Source: Bacteroidota bacterium | Lineage (GTDB): Bacteria; Bacteroidota; Bacteroidia; Bacteroidales; VadinHA17 | Length of the DNA: 64,000 nucleotides | Direction: 5' to 3' | Assembly: GCA_011050615.1 (NCBI GenBank) | Contig: DRFJ01000047.1 | Coordinates: forward strand, 36,769 to 100,768 | Part shown: piece after piece, positions 9,073 to 18,118 of the stretch | Layout: the number at the start of each line of letters is the position of its first letter | How positions within the stretch are numbered: position 1 is the stretch's first letter | Position numbers and translations under genes: made by a program | The notes under the pieces: generated by a model | Database searches by the model: none | Seen by the model: only the letters and a program-made list of their open reading frames with translations | What the model was told of the DNA's origin: nothing

Positions 9073-11952
9073 ATGAAGCGAAGAACTTTCCTGATCAATT
9101 CAATGCTTTTCACAGGAGGTGGACTATTATCAGGCGGATTTCCTTCCCTGGCCTCACTTGTTGTTTCTTCAGAGAAAGGAAAAAGCAGAGACCTGTTCCA
9201 TACTTTTAAAGATCCCGATCTAAAATTTTATCCCTTTGTCAGATGGTGGTGGAACGGCAATAAGGTTGAAGCGGATGAGCTCGTACGTGAACTGCGTTTG
9301 CTGAGAGAAGCCGGTATAGGAGGTGTGGAGATCAATCCCATTGAATTTCCTTCAAGGCAGGAAGGTGATGATCCTGGTATTCCATCCCTGAGATGGTTGA
9401 GCCATGAATGGATAGACATGCTGCAGGTATCATTTGATGAAGCAAGTAAACTCGGGATGACCTGCGACCTGATTGTAGGATCGGGCTGGCCTTTTGGTTC
9501 GGAAACACTCAGGCCAGATGAAAGGGCACAGGTAATGCTGCTCAACGCTATCGAACTTGAAGGACCGTCAGATTATGAAATTTCCCGCTTCACCATATTC
9601 AAAGGAACTGATCCGGGTGTGACGGTAGCCTATCCCGGCCGCACCTTTGATCTTATCTCGCTGAAGCTTGTCCCCGACCCTGTGAACAGCCCTGATGAGG
9701 CCATAGATTTAAATGATAAGCTAAATGATGAGGTAATTAGATTTAAAATACCGGAAGGCAGGCATTACCTCTATGCCGTGGTTCGTGTAAGTTCTTTCGC
9801 TTCTGTGATCAATGGTGCACCGGGAGCAGCCGGCCCCATCCTTAACCATCTGGACAGGAAGGCTGTAAGAAAGTATCTCGATCATATGTCAGACAGCATT
9901 CAAAAGCAAACAGGACCTCTGTCAAAACACCTGCGGGCTTTTTTTACTGATTCAATGGAACTGGAGGGATGCAACTGGACGGATGACTTTCCCAGGGCAT
10001 TCATGGAAAAACGGGGCTATGATATCAGGCCCTGGCTTCCTTATATCATGTTCAGGGTTGGACGACTAGGTGGTGTGGTTGATTTCAATTACGGTGCAAC
10101 AAAGACCGCTGAATTCGATGAAGAGGTGAAACGCGTTCGCTTCGATTTTGAATTAACAAAGGCAGAGTTGCTCAATGCACGCTTTAACAGAACATACCTC
10201 GAATGGTGCAGGGATAACAGGGTTTTATCGCGTGCACAAGCATACGGCCGGGGTTTCTTCCCTCTTGAAAGCAGCCTGGGCTATGATATTCCGGAAGGTG
10301 AATCATGGACTACTAACTGGTTGAAACATAAAGTGGGCGAGGAAATGCCCGATGATGATTACCGCCGTGGAAGGGCATATACAATGATCAATAAGTATGT
10401 GTCGTCAGCGGCCCACCTGGAAGGTAAAAGAATAGTGAGCTGCGAGGAGATGACCAATACCTATAAGGTATTCAATACTTCCCTTGAATTGCTTAAAATA
10501 GGTTCAGACCAGAGTATAATGTCGGGGATAACACATTCCATATGGCATGGTTTTAATTATTCACCACCCGGAGCACCCTACCCCGGATGGATACAGTACG
10601 GTTCATACTATAGCGAGAATAATAACTGGTGGCCATGCTTCAAATACCTTAACACATATAAGGCAAGAATATCTTCATTATTACAGAATGCAGACATGTA
10701 TTCCGACATAGCAATAATGCCTGCCAACTATGATCTGTGGAGTGAACTGGGAGTGCAAACCGACCCCTTCCCTGAACGGCTGAACGTTCCTTACACATCT
10801 CTGATATGGGAGTCAATAAACAAGAATGGCGGTGCGGCGGATTACATCACTGAGATCATAATCAATGAATCAGGCATAAAAGACGGTTGTATATACTACG
10901 GTCCCAAAAAATACAGCTTGCTTGTCCTCCCGGAAGTATCGGGTATCAATCCCGGCACACTGTCCGGAATTTTAGAATTCGTTTCAGGTGGAGGGAAAGT
11001 AATATGTATTGAAAAATTTCCCGAAAAATCACCGGGCTATTTTAATTACAGGGAAAATGACAAAGAGGTCAAGAATCTTGTTACAAGGCTTAAAACATTC
11101 AGGGATAGCTTCATACTTATCCCAAAGCCAGGTAAGAGTACATATCTTGAGTGGATGGCAGACCTGGTCAAAGAAAAGCTTATACCGCGGTACATGGACA
11201 TTGAGAAACCCGATCCCTTCCTGATGCAAACACGCTACCGGGCTGATGATGGCAGAGAGATAATCTTCTTCTCAAATTCCAGTATCACAAAGAGGCAGGA
11301 TACGAGAGTAAAATTCTCGGAAGGTATTACAGCAAACAGGTACGGCTGGATATGGGACCCTGAAAGCGGTGATCGCTACAGGATAGAAGCGGATATAAAC
11401 GGCTCCTACCGTTTAAGCCTGGGACCGGCTGAATCAAGAATCTTCGTTTTTGATAAGATGAAAACGGGAAGGAAATGGCAGGATCTTCCTGTCCAGGTCA
11501 AGGGAAGAACCAGCGTACAGGGTCCGTGGGATCTTGAGTTTCTTCATTGCCGGGGAGAAAAAACTAATCCCGTACGGCTTGAAATCCTTAATGATCTAAA
11601 AGACCTGGCTGCATATAATGATTTTTCCGGTACAGTTATTTACAGGAAAGAAGTAGTATTAAATGATCCTTTACCTGCCTTCCTGAACCTGGGTAGTGTA
11701 TATAACATCTCGGAAGTGTACGTTAACGGCAAGACAGCAGGCCTCAGGTGGTATGGTAATCATATATATAATGTAAGCGACCTCGTCCACAGAGGCGAAA
11801 ACCATCTGGAAATCAGGGTTATTACCCTTATGGGTAATTATATGAAATCTTTAAAGGACAACCCCAATGCACAATACTGGACCAACCTTGGCAGGAAGAA
11901 TCAACCTTTGGTTTCCATGGGATTAATCGGGCCGGTAACATTTTACAGGTAA
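9073..11952 (+). CDS. GH106-like alpha-L-rhamnosidase
   Basis: This is a 959-residue exported enzyme. The N-terminus MKRRTFLINSM followed by a hydrophobic stretch fits a Tat-type signal. Next comes the GH106-type barrel start, FVRWWWNGNKVEADELVREL with a following GGVEINP, and a large catalytic region with conserved SWP-type and SMELEGCNWTDDF segments. The C-terminal 110 residues form a galactose-binding-like beta-sandwich (YRKEVVL, NLGSVYNISEVYVNGK, NHLEIRV). GH106 enzymes release alpha-L-rhamnose from rhamnogalacturonan or related polymers. It begins 5 nt after the GH28 gene. Assignment to GH106 is from overall pattern; a neighbouring large family of unclassified Bacteroidota hydrolases is the alternative. 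Confidence 0.85.
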   Translation: MKRRTFLINSMLFTGGGLLSGGFPSLASLVVSSEKGKSRDLFHTFKDPDLKFYPFVRWWWNGNKVEADELVRELRLLREAGIGGVEINPIEFPSRQEGDDPGIPSLRWLSHEWIDMLQVSFDEASKLGMTCDLIVGSGWPFGSETLRPDERAQVMLLNAIELEGPSDYEISRFTIFKGTDPGVTVAYPGRTFDLISLKLVPDPVNSPDEAIDLNDKLNDEVIRFKIPEGRHYLYAVVRVSSFASVINGAPGAAGPILNHLDRKAVRKYLDHMSDSIQKQTGPLSKHLRAFFTDSMELEGCNWTDDFPRAFMEKRGYDIRPWLPYIMFRVGRLGGVVDFNYGATKTAEFDEEVKRVRFDFELTKAELLNARFNRTYLEWCRDNRVLSRAQAYGRGFFPLESSLGYDIPEGESWTTNWLKHKVGEEMPDDDYRRGRAYTMINKYVSSAAHLEGKRIVSCEEMTNTYKVFNTSLELLKIGSDQSIMSGITHSIWHGFNYSPPGAPYPGWIQYGSYYSENNNWWPCFKYLNTYKARISSLLQNADMYSDIAIMPANYDLWSELGVQTDPFPERLNVPYTSLIWESINKNGGAADYITEIIINESGIKDGCIYYGPKKYSLLVLPEVSGINPGTLSGILEFVSGGGKVICIEKFPEKSPGYFNYRENDKEVKNLVTRLKTFRDSFILIPKPGKSTYLEWMADLVKEKLIPRYMDIEKPDPFLMQTRYRADDGREIIFFSNSSITKRQDTRVKFSEGITANRYGWIWDPESGDRYRIEADINGSYRLSLGPAESRIFVFDKMKTGRKWQDLPVQVKGRTSVQGPWDLEFLHCRGEKTNPVRLEILNDLKDLAAYNDFSGTVIYRKEVVLNDPLPAFLNLGSVYNISEVYVNGKTAGLRWYGNHIYNVSDLVHRGENHLEIRVITLMGNYMKSLKDNPNAQYWTNLGRKNQPLVSMGLIGPVTFYR

Positions 11953-11963
11953 TTAAGGCAACT

Positions 11964-12150
11964 CCAGTAAGAATAAGAAAAATAACATCCGGAGGCCAGT
12001 CCGGCGTTGACAGGGCAGCTCTTGATGCAGCCCCGGAACTGGGACTTGAAACCGGGGGATGGTGCCCCCCGGGCAGGGTTTGTGAGGGCGGGATCATCCC
12101 CCGGGCTTATAATCCGGATGAAACGAATAATGAAAGATTCAGATTAAGCC
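11964..12150 (+). pseudogene. Remnant of a putative molybdenum carrier / Rossmann-type protein
   Basis: Between the GH106 gene and the alcohol dehydrogenase the plus strand reads, in one frame from about 11964, KITSGGQSGVDRAALDAA followed by ETGGWCPPGR, EGGIIPRAYNPDET. This is the N-terminal glycine-rich nucleotide-binding segment typical of small proteins annotated as putative molybdenum carriers (YpsA/DprA-like fold, normally about 150 residues). There is no start codon in front, and the match stops after about 60 residues. I read it as a truncated relic; it is not expected to make a functional protein. Confidence 0.72.
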
Positions 12151-12162
12151 CTCCTTACATAT

Positions 12163-13191
12163 TTAACTTATTTGCAATACCTTGGCCCCTCTTATTCTAC
12201 GGTTCTTAAGTTCATTGAGTGCTGTATTTGCTTCTACTAGCGGATATTCTGTAAAATCCGGCTTGATATTCACCTTTGCCGCCAGGGTCAGGAATTCTTC
12301 AATATCCTTCCTGCTGACATTGGCTACACTTTTTATTTCCTTTTCCATCCAAAGATCGCGGGGGTAATCGATCTGTAACAAATAATCCTTATCTATGTCT
12401 TCTTTCCTTATTGCATTTATTACCAGTCTGCCCCCGGGAACAAGATTATTCATAGCTGCAACAACAGGTTTCCAGACAGGTGTTGTATCAATTATACTAT
12501 TAAGTTTTGCAGGTGGTTCATCTGTAATATCACCTGCCCATACGGCTCCCAGGTCAAGTGCAAAATTCCTTTCCTTCTCACTTCTTGCGAACACATAAAC
12601 CTCTGAATCAGGAAACATAAATTTTACCATCTTCAGGACCAGGTGACCTGATGCTCCAAAGCCTGTAAGACCAAGTTTTTCATTGTTTTTGATATCTGTT
12701 AATCTTAACGACCTGTAACCTATTGCGCCCGCACATAATAATGGTGCAGCTTCTGAATCAGTGAAAGTATCTGGTATAAAAAATGAGGAATTTTCAGGAA
12801 CCTTTATATACTCGGCATAACCACCATTAACATCCCTGCCTGTAGCTCTGAATTCAGGACACAGGTTATCATTCCCTGATAGACAATATACGCATCTGCC
12901 ACATGAAGCAAAAAGCCAGCCAACCCCTACCCTGTCACCCGTCTTAAAACGGCTCACGCCCTTTCCTTTCTTCTCAACAAGGCCAACCACCTGATGCCCC
13001 GGTATTAGCGGCAAAACAGGAGGAGGAGTGCGTCCTTCGATCTCATCCAGTTCAGTATGACAAACACCACATACTCTAACTCTGATTAGTATTTCACCCA
13101 TCCGGGGAACAGGTTTTTCCATTTCAACTAATTCGAGCGGGGTGGCATTCTTCGTCATATCAACTATATGCCTCATTACCATTGCTTTCAT
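12163..13191 (-). CDS. Zinc-dependent alcohol dehydrogenase (MDR family)
   Basis: The product (about 342 residues) is a medium-chain zinc alcohol dehydrogenase that oxidises alcohols or reduces aldehydes with NAD(P). The catalytic zinc region is VCGVCHTELDEIEG and PLIPGHQVVG, and the structural zinc lobe is a four-cysteine run in ASCGRCVYCLSGNDNLC. A Rossmann fold follows (LTGFGASGHLVLKM). I start it at 13191 (MKAMVMRHIV), which matches the usual N-terminus; an upstream in-frame ATG at 13203 would add four residues. It is transcribed alone and ends next to the molybdenum-carrier remnant. Confidence 0.94.
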   Translation of the reverse strand: MKAMVMRHIVDMTKNATPLELVEMEKPVPRMGEILIRVRVCGVCHTELDEIEGRTPPPVLPLIPGHQVVGLVEKKGKGVSRFKTGDRVGVGWLFASCGRCVYCLSGNDNLCPEFRATGRDVNGGYAEYIKVPENSSFFIPDTFTDSEAAPLLCAGAIGYRSLRLTDIKNNEKLGLTGFGASGHLVLKMVKFMFPDSEVYVFARSEKERNFALDLGAVWAGDITDEPPAKLNSIIDTTPVWKPVVAAMNNLVPGGRLVINAIRKEDIDKDYLLQIDYPRDLWMEKEIKSVANVSRKDIEEFLTLAAKVNIKPDFTEYPLVEANTALNELKNRRIRGAKVLQIS

Positions 13192-13311
13192 ATTGATGAC
13201 CATTCAGATTAAAACAAACATTAATTACATTCTCATTAATAATTTCAAATATAAATTTAAGACCATTAATGACCACATACAAATAAAATCCAAATACTTT
13301 TTCGTTTCTGA

Positions 13312-13319
13312 TATCTTTG
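13312..13319 (+). promoter_or_regulatory. Candidate Bacteroidota -7 box (TATCTTTG)
   Basis: TATCTTTG matches the TAnnTTTG consensus and points toward the desulfurase-SelD gene, with an implied leader of about 140 nt. No good TTTG lies at the expected upstream distance, so support is weak. Confidence 0.35.
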
Positions 13320-13465
13320 TATTTAGAATATTAATAAAGTAATTTGGGAGTGCCAAATAGTGTTTAGTGACCAGGACAATGAAATATTTCTTCAATTGGA
13401 GAACAAAATAAACTATAAAATTAAATGCGGATTGTCTGTAAGCGCATATCATCTTGGATAAGAAA

Positions 13466-15670
13466 ATGAAAGCTATTTACCTGGACTATAATGCCACCAC
13501 ACCGGTGGCTCCTGAAGTGGCGGAGGAAATGATGCCCTATATTTCGGAATATTTCGGCAATCCTTCAAGCCTTCATTCTTTCGGGATAAAAACTAAGGCT
13601 GCAATAGAACAGGCCAGAAGACAGGTAGCCGGTCTCATCAATTGTGAAGCCTCAGAAATCATTTTCACCAGTGGAGGTACTGAGTCAAACAATTTGGCAA
13701 TAAAGGGTATAGCCTCGAGGCATCGTGGCAGGGGCAAACACATTATTACTTCATCCGTCGAACACCCTGCAGTTTACGAGGTTTGCAGGCATCTTGAAAA
13801 AGCTGGTTTTGAAATAAGCTATCTTCCTGTTGATGAATATGGCAGGGTTGATCCGGAATCGGTTGAGGAAGCAATAAAGAATACTACCATCCTGATATCG
13901 ATAATGCATGCAAATAATGAAGTGGGCACCATTCAACCGATAGAAGAGATTGCAAGCATTGCCAGGTCATACAATATATATTTACATACTGATGCTGCCC
14001 AGTCAGCAGCCAAAATAAAAACTGATGTCAGGGAGCTGGGAGTTGACCTGCTAAGCATTGCAGGCCATAAGATATATGCCCCGAAAGGCATTGGAGTATT
14101 GTATATACGAAGCGGAGTAGAACTGGATAAACTGATACATGGGGCTGACCATGAACAAAACTTAAGGGCCGGTACAGAGAATGTACTGGAAATAGTAGGA
14201 CTGGGTAAAGCCTGTGAACTGGCAATCAAAAAGCTTGATGAATATCATGAACATTACAAAAAGACCAGAGATTATTTATACAGCCTGCTGAGGGAAGCTC
14301 TTCCGGAAATCAGGTTAAACGGTCACCCCGACAAGCGCCTTCCAAATACCCTGAGTGTTTCATTTCCCGGTGTGGAAGCAAATACACTTATTTCACGGCT
14401 TGACAATGTGGCAGCATCAGCCGGAGCAGCATGTCATGCAGAGAGCATTGATGTATCAGAGGTACTGAAGGCAATGAAGGTACCTGTTGAGCATGCTATG
14501 GGCACAATAAGGTTCTCAACCGGCAGGGAAACAAGCATGAATGATATTAAAAGAGCTTCTGAGGAGGTAATAGCAACCGTTACGGCACTTATGCCTCAGA
14601 CGAGCAGATCTGAGGGTAAAAAAACCGGGAACACCGGCAAGATCAGACTTACACATTATACTCATGGCCTTGGATGCGCCTGTAAGATACAGCCACAGAA
14701 TCTCGAAAAAATTCTGGGGTCAATACCCTTTGTTCATGATCCCATGGTGCTTGTAGGCACTGAAACATCGGATGATGCAAGTGTATACAAAATTAATGAT
14801 AACCAGGCTATTGTACAGACCCTGGATTTTTTCACGCCGGTGGTGGACGATCCCTGCTCTTTTGGGGCAATAGCTGCTGCCAACGCCCTGAGTGATATCT
14901 ATGCCATGGGAGCAAAACCCTTGTACGCTCTTAATATAGCGGCCTTCCCTGAGGATACACTGCCACTGGATATTCTTGAACAGATACTGAAAGGAGCAAG
15001 TGATAAGGCCCGGGAGGCAGGTATTGGAATACTTGGAGGGCATACCATCGAGGATACTGAACCTAAATATGGCCTTGTTGTCACCGGTATAGTGCACCCC
15101 GATAAAATAATAAGAAATAAAGGAGCCCGGCCGGGAGATAAACTGATCCTGACAAAACCCATTGGCACGGGTATACTTACCACGGCTTTAAAAAGGGGAC
15201 TGATCAGCAGCGAACTGGAGCAAATATTAATCAGTATCATGGCATGCCTGAATAAGATACCATCTGATCTGATGCAGGAATATGATGTTCATGCCTGCAC
15301 CGACATAACGGGATTTGGTTTAACGGGACATCTGAGGGAAATGAGTATGGCTTCGCAATGCGATGTAAAGATTTACGCTGATAAGGTACCCCTGATAGAT
15401 CAGGCTCTTAACCTGGCTGCAGCAGGCATTATTCCCGGAGGCACTTATAATAATCTTGAATATGTCAATAAGGATGTTTTCTTCAAAGAACAAAGCAGAA
15501 CCATGCAGCTTCTTTTATGCGATGCACAGACCTCAGGTGGATTGCTAATAGCTATAAATAATAAGGATGCATCGTCATACCTGAGTCGACTTAATGACAG
15601 AGGCATAACAGGAGCAGCCATAATAGGTGAATTTAGTGGCAAGGGAAAAGGCAGGATTACCGTCCTCTAA
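13466..15670 (+). CDS. selD: Cysteine desulfurase - selenide, water dikinase (SelD) fusion
   Basis: This 734-residue protein joins two enzymes. Residues 1-380 are an IscS/NifS-type cysteine desulfurase: N-terminal YLDYNATTP, PLP lysine Lys202 in SIAGHKIYAPKG, and active-site Cys323 in SAGAACHAES. After a short polar linker (about 378-392), residues 393-734 are selenophosphate synthetase: LTHYTHGLGCACKI carries Cys404, Cys406 and Lys407, matching the catalytic Cys/Lys of E. coli SelD, followed by ASVYKIND, TLDFFTPVVDDP and TDITGFGLTGHL. The desulfurase half would mobilise selenium (or sulfur) from cysteine analogues and pass it to SelD, which makes selenophosphate. Catalytic residue is Cys, not selenocysteine. 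I chose ATG 13466 over TTG 13454. No selA, selB or selU is in the window. Confidence 0.95.
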   Translation: MKAIYLDYNATTPVAPEVAEEMMPYISEYFGNPSSLHSFGIKTKAAIEQARRQVAGLINCEASEIIFTSGGTESNNLAIKGIASRHRGRGKHIITSSVEHPAVYEVCRHLEKAGFEISYLPVDEYGRVDPESVEEAIKNTTILISIMHANNEVGTIQPIEEIASIARSYNIYLHTDAAQSAAKIKTDVRELGVDLLSIAGHKIYAPKGIGVLYIRSGVELDKLIHGADHEQNLRAGTENVLEIVGLGKACELAIKKLDEYHEHYKKTRDYLYSLLREALPEIRLNGHPDKRLPNTLSVSFPGVEANTLISRLDNVAASAGAACHAESIDVSEVLKAMKVPVEHAMGTIRFSTGRETSMNDIKRASEEVIATVTALMPQTSRSEGKKTGNTGKIRLTHYTHGLGCACKIQPQNLEKILGSIPFVHDPMVLVGTETSDDASVYKINDNQAIVQTLDFFTPVVDDPCSFGAIAAANALSDIYAMGAKPLYALNIAAFPEDTLPLDILEQILKGASDKAREAGIGILGGHTIEDTEPKYGLVVTGIVHPDKIIRNKGARPGDKLILTKPIGTGILTTALKRGLISSELEQILISIMACLNKIPSDLMQEYDVHACTDITGFGLTGHLREMSMASQCDVKIYADKVPLIDQALNLAAAGIIPGGTYNNLEYVNKDVFFKEQSRTMQLLLCDAQTSGGLLIAINNKDASSYLSRLNDRGITGAAIIGEFSGKGKGRITVL

Positions 15671-15727
15671 TTAATTAAGCCATGACCATAAGTAAAACGT
15701 TTTTTTATACCACAAACAAAATGTAAA

Positions 15728-17194
15728 ATGGAACACGACAGTTCACTCGATTTCTCACCTGAATTACTGAAAAAATTAATAATAAAGTCAGCCGGCATAA
15801 TTGAGGAGTGGTATGCTAACGGTCTCAGGAACAGTAAGATTTACAGTAACTATTCTCCGGGAGAAATACGTAGCCTTTTTGATGAAGAAATGCCCGTTAA
15901 AGGTGCAGATCCTGAACAACTGCTCGAAATTATCAGGAAGGATGTTTTCAGAACATCAAATTTCAATCCCAGCCCCAATTATTACGGCTATATCACAGGG
16001 GGTGGCAACCATGCATCAATTATAGCTGAGTTGCTGAAGACAAGTCTTAACCAGAATAATCTCAAATGGCACAGTGCCCCAGCCAATTCAGAGATAGAAA
16101 AGATAGTGGTAAAATGGATATGCCAGTTCATTGGTTATCCGGAAGATGCAGGCGGAGTACTCGTGAGCGGGGGTTCGGTAGCCAATTTTCTTAATCTTGC
16201 CGTCATGCGGAAAACAATGTGTCGCGGTGATATATCTAATGAGGGATTGTACGGCGGAACACGTATAACAGTCTATGTATCAGAACAGGGCCATTCGAGC
16301 ATTGACAAGGCAATGGACATGCTTGGACTGGGCAAAAATTACCTGAGGAAAATCCCGGTAGACGATGATATGCGGATAAACACGAAAATACTGGAGGAGA
16401 CAATAGGTAAAGACAAAAAAGACGGGCTCATGCCAGCATGCATAATAGGTATTGCCGGGACTACCAATAACGGTGCTGTTGACCCCCTGAAGGAGCTGGG
16501 TAATCTTGCCGGTAAATATAATATGTGGTATATGGTTGACGGAGCCTACGGACTGCCGGCTGCCGGCACGAAAATGTACTCCCCCCTCTTTGAAGGCTAT
16601 GAAATAGCCGATTCATTGCTAATCAATCCACATAAATGGTTCTTTGTCCCCTTTGAAGCATCATGCGTTATTGTAAAAAATAAAAAGCTGCTGAGAGACA
16701 CATTCAGCCTCGTTCCTGATTATTTGCGCGATACCGGTGAAGATAGTGAACGGGATGACCTGATGAATTACAATCTTCAACTCACAAAAGATTTCAAAGC
16801 CCTTAAAGTATGGATGACCTTTAAAACCTATGGAGCAGGCAAACTCAGAGGGGCCATTGAAAATGATTGTAAACTTGCACAATATGCAGGAGACCTGATT
16901 GAGAAAGCCAGGGATTTCGAATTAATGGCCCCGGTCCCCTTATCCATCGTATGCTTCAGATATACAGGCAGGAATGGCGAGTTTACAGGTGATGAAAAAA
17001 TGCTCGACACGGTAAATGAACAAATACTCAGGGGAATTGAGAAAGACGGCAGGATTTTCTTTGCCGGAACCAGGATCAGGGGTAAAACATCACTCAGAAT
17101 AAATCTTACAAATCACCGCAGAAACAAAGAAGATATTGATTTCCTGCTTAAGGTTCTTCGGGAAATTGCCAATAAAAACATATATAGGAAATAA
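15728..17194 (+). CDS. Pyridoxal-dependent amino acid decarboxylase (group II)
   Basis: This 488-residue cytoplasmic enzyme belongs to the aromatic-amino-acid/glutamate decarboxylase family. Motifs in order are the N-terminal NPSPNYYGYITGGG (substrate entry), GVLVSGGSVANFLNLAVM (PLP phosphate binding), GTTNNGAVDPL, MVDGAYGLPAAG with the aspartate that pairs with PLP nitrogen, and NPHKWFFVPFE with the Schiff-base lysine. It starts 57 nt after the desulfurase-SelD gene in the same orientation and may share its transcript. The amine product cannot be predicted from these motifs. Confidence 0.92.
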   Translation: MEHDSSLDFSPELLKKLIIKSAGIIEEWYANGLRNSKIYSNYSPGEIRSLFDEEMPVKGADPEQLLEIIRKDVFRTSNFNPSPNYYGYITGGGNHASIIAELLKTSLNQNNLKWHSAPANSEIEKIVVKWICQFIGYPEDAGGVLVSGGSVANFLNLAVMRKTMCRGDISNEGLYGGTRITVYVSEQGHSSIDKAMDMLGLGKNYLRKIPVDDDMRINTKILEETIGKDKKDGLMPACIIGIAGTTNNGAVDPLKELGNLAGKYNMWYMVDGAYGLPAAGTKMYSPLFEGYEIADSLLINPHKWFFVPFEASCVIVKNKKLLRDTFSLVPDYLRDTGEDSERDDLMNYNLQLTKDFKALKVWMTFKTYGAGKLRGAIENDCKLAQYAGDLIEKARDFELMAPVPLSIVCFRYTGRNGEFTGDEKMLDTVNEQILRGIEKDGRIFFAGTRIRGKTSLRINLTNHRRNKEDIDFLLKVLREIANKNIYRK

Positions 17195-17196
17195 TT

Positions 17197-17521
17197 ATGG
17201 CACGATTTATTAAAGACTGTTCCCAGGCAAAAGGTAAAGCTCCGGGCTCACTGGTTCTTATCGGGCGGTAAAAAATGGAAAAACCCCGGATCAGGATAAT
17301 GGATTACAGTCCTGACTACATGAATGAATCAGGTAATAAAAGTACTGACAATTTTCGCTTCCATTTTCATTCCTCTTACATTTATTACCGGTGTATATGG
17401 AATGAATTTCACAAACATACCTGAACTGAGCCTGAAATATGGTTATCTTTTCTTCTGGATCTTTATAATCATAATTGGCATTTCACTTATATTATTCTTT
17501 AAAAAGGAGAAATGGCTTTAG
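17197..17521 (+). pseudogene. corA-type magnesium/cobalt transporter pseudogene with large internal deletion
   Basis: Two ends of a CorA gene are joined. The first frame from ATG 17197 reads MARFIKDCSQAKGKAPGSLV, the usual start of Bacteroidota CorA proteins, then stops at TAA (17269-17271) inside the normally continuing text before MEKPRIRIMDYSP. After 17323 another frame gives the family's C-terminal membrane part: NQVIKVLTIFASIFIPLTFI, the signature YGMNF, and the second helix ending KKEKWL. Some 240 central residues of a normal protein of roughly 350 are gone, and the two halves are out of frame. It cannot encode a working transporter. Confidence 0.88.
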
Positions 17522-17546
17522 AATAAATAAATTTCGATTATATTTG
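17517..17546 (+). promoter_or_regulatory. Bacteroidota-type promoter of the RRM protein gene
   Basis: TTTA at 17517-17520 lies 18 nt before TATATTTG at 17539-17546, close to the TTTG-N19/20-TAnnTTTG pattern. Transcription would begin near 17553, giving a leader of about 90 nt to ATG 17644 and ruling out the longer upstream reading-frame extension. Confidence 0.6.
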
Positions 17547-17643
17547 CATATTGTTTAATCATGAGGGACTTGTGTTCCATGACTTCTTAACAGGCTTAAT
17601 TAAGTTAGCAGACAAAAGACTCTCAGTAATTTTTTTATTTCAA

Positions 17644-17916
17644 ATGAATATTTTTGTTGCAAAGCTTTCGTACCAGACAACGGAAGAACAATTAGAACAG
17701 CTATTTCAGAAATTTGGTGAGGTAGCAACTGCCAAGATTATCTTCGATAAATACGAAGGAAGATCAAAGGGTTATGGCTTTGTTGAGATGCCTAATGATG
17801 ATGAGGCCCTCGAAGCTATTAATTCACTTAATGACACTGAATTTGACGGTCGTCAGATAGTAGTTAAAAAAGCCAGGCCAAAAGAAGATAATAACTCCCG
17901 GGGACGCCGAAACTAA
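17644..17916 (+). CDS. RRM-domain RNA-binding protein
   Basis: This 90-residue protein is a single RNA recognition motif. RNP2 is MNIFVAKL at the very start, and RNP1 is RSKGYGFVEM at about residues 39-48, with the aromatic residues that stack on RNA bases. A short basic tail (SRGRRN) follows. Small RRM proteins of this kind are common in Bacteroidota and bind single-stranded RNA; targets are unknown. I place the start at ATG 17644, because RNP2 begins there and the promoter at 17517-17546 implies an mRNA start near 17553. A strong terminator follows, so it is a single-gene unit. Confidence 0.95.
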   Translation: MNIFVAKLSYQTTEEQLEQLFQKFGEVATAKIIFDKYEGRSKGYGFVEMPNDDEALEAINSLNDTEFDGRQIVVKKARPKEDNNSRGRRN

Positions 17917-17981
17917 TACTGAGGCGTTTTACAGCAAGTGAATCCTGATAAAATATCAGGCCTGAAGAATTAAGATTTATT

Positions 17982-18024
17982 AGCCAGGCAACCAGCGGAT
18001 ATTGGTTGCCTGGCTTATTTTTTG
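17982..18024 (+). terminator. Rho-independent terminator after the RRM gene
   Basis: A 13-bp perfect stem (AGCCAGGCAACCA at 17982-17994 and TGGTTGCCTGGCT at 18003-18015) with an 8-nt loop is followed by a T-rich run. Confidence 0.9.
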
Positions 18025-18118
18025 AAGCCGGATTATAATAAATAAAGTATTAGTAAATTTGTATCTAATAAAATGGTGAAGCTATAGTTTAAATTGTATT
18101 GAAATAATATTCCCGGTT

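Noticed and set aside
13225..13452. Minus-strand frame of 75 codons between the alcohol dehydrogenase and the SelD fusion.
   Set aside because: It is AT-rich without family features and covers the probable promoter region of the SelD gene.
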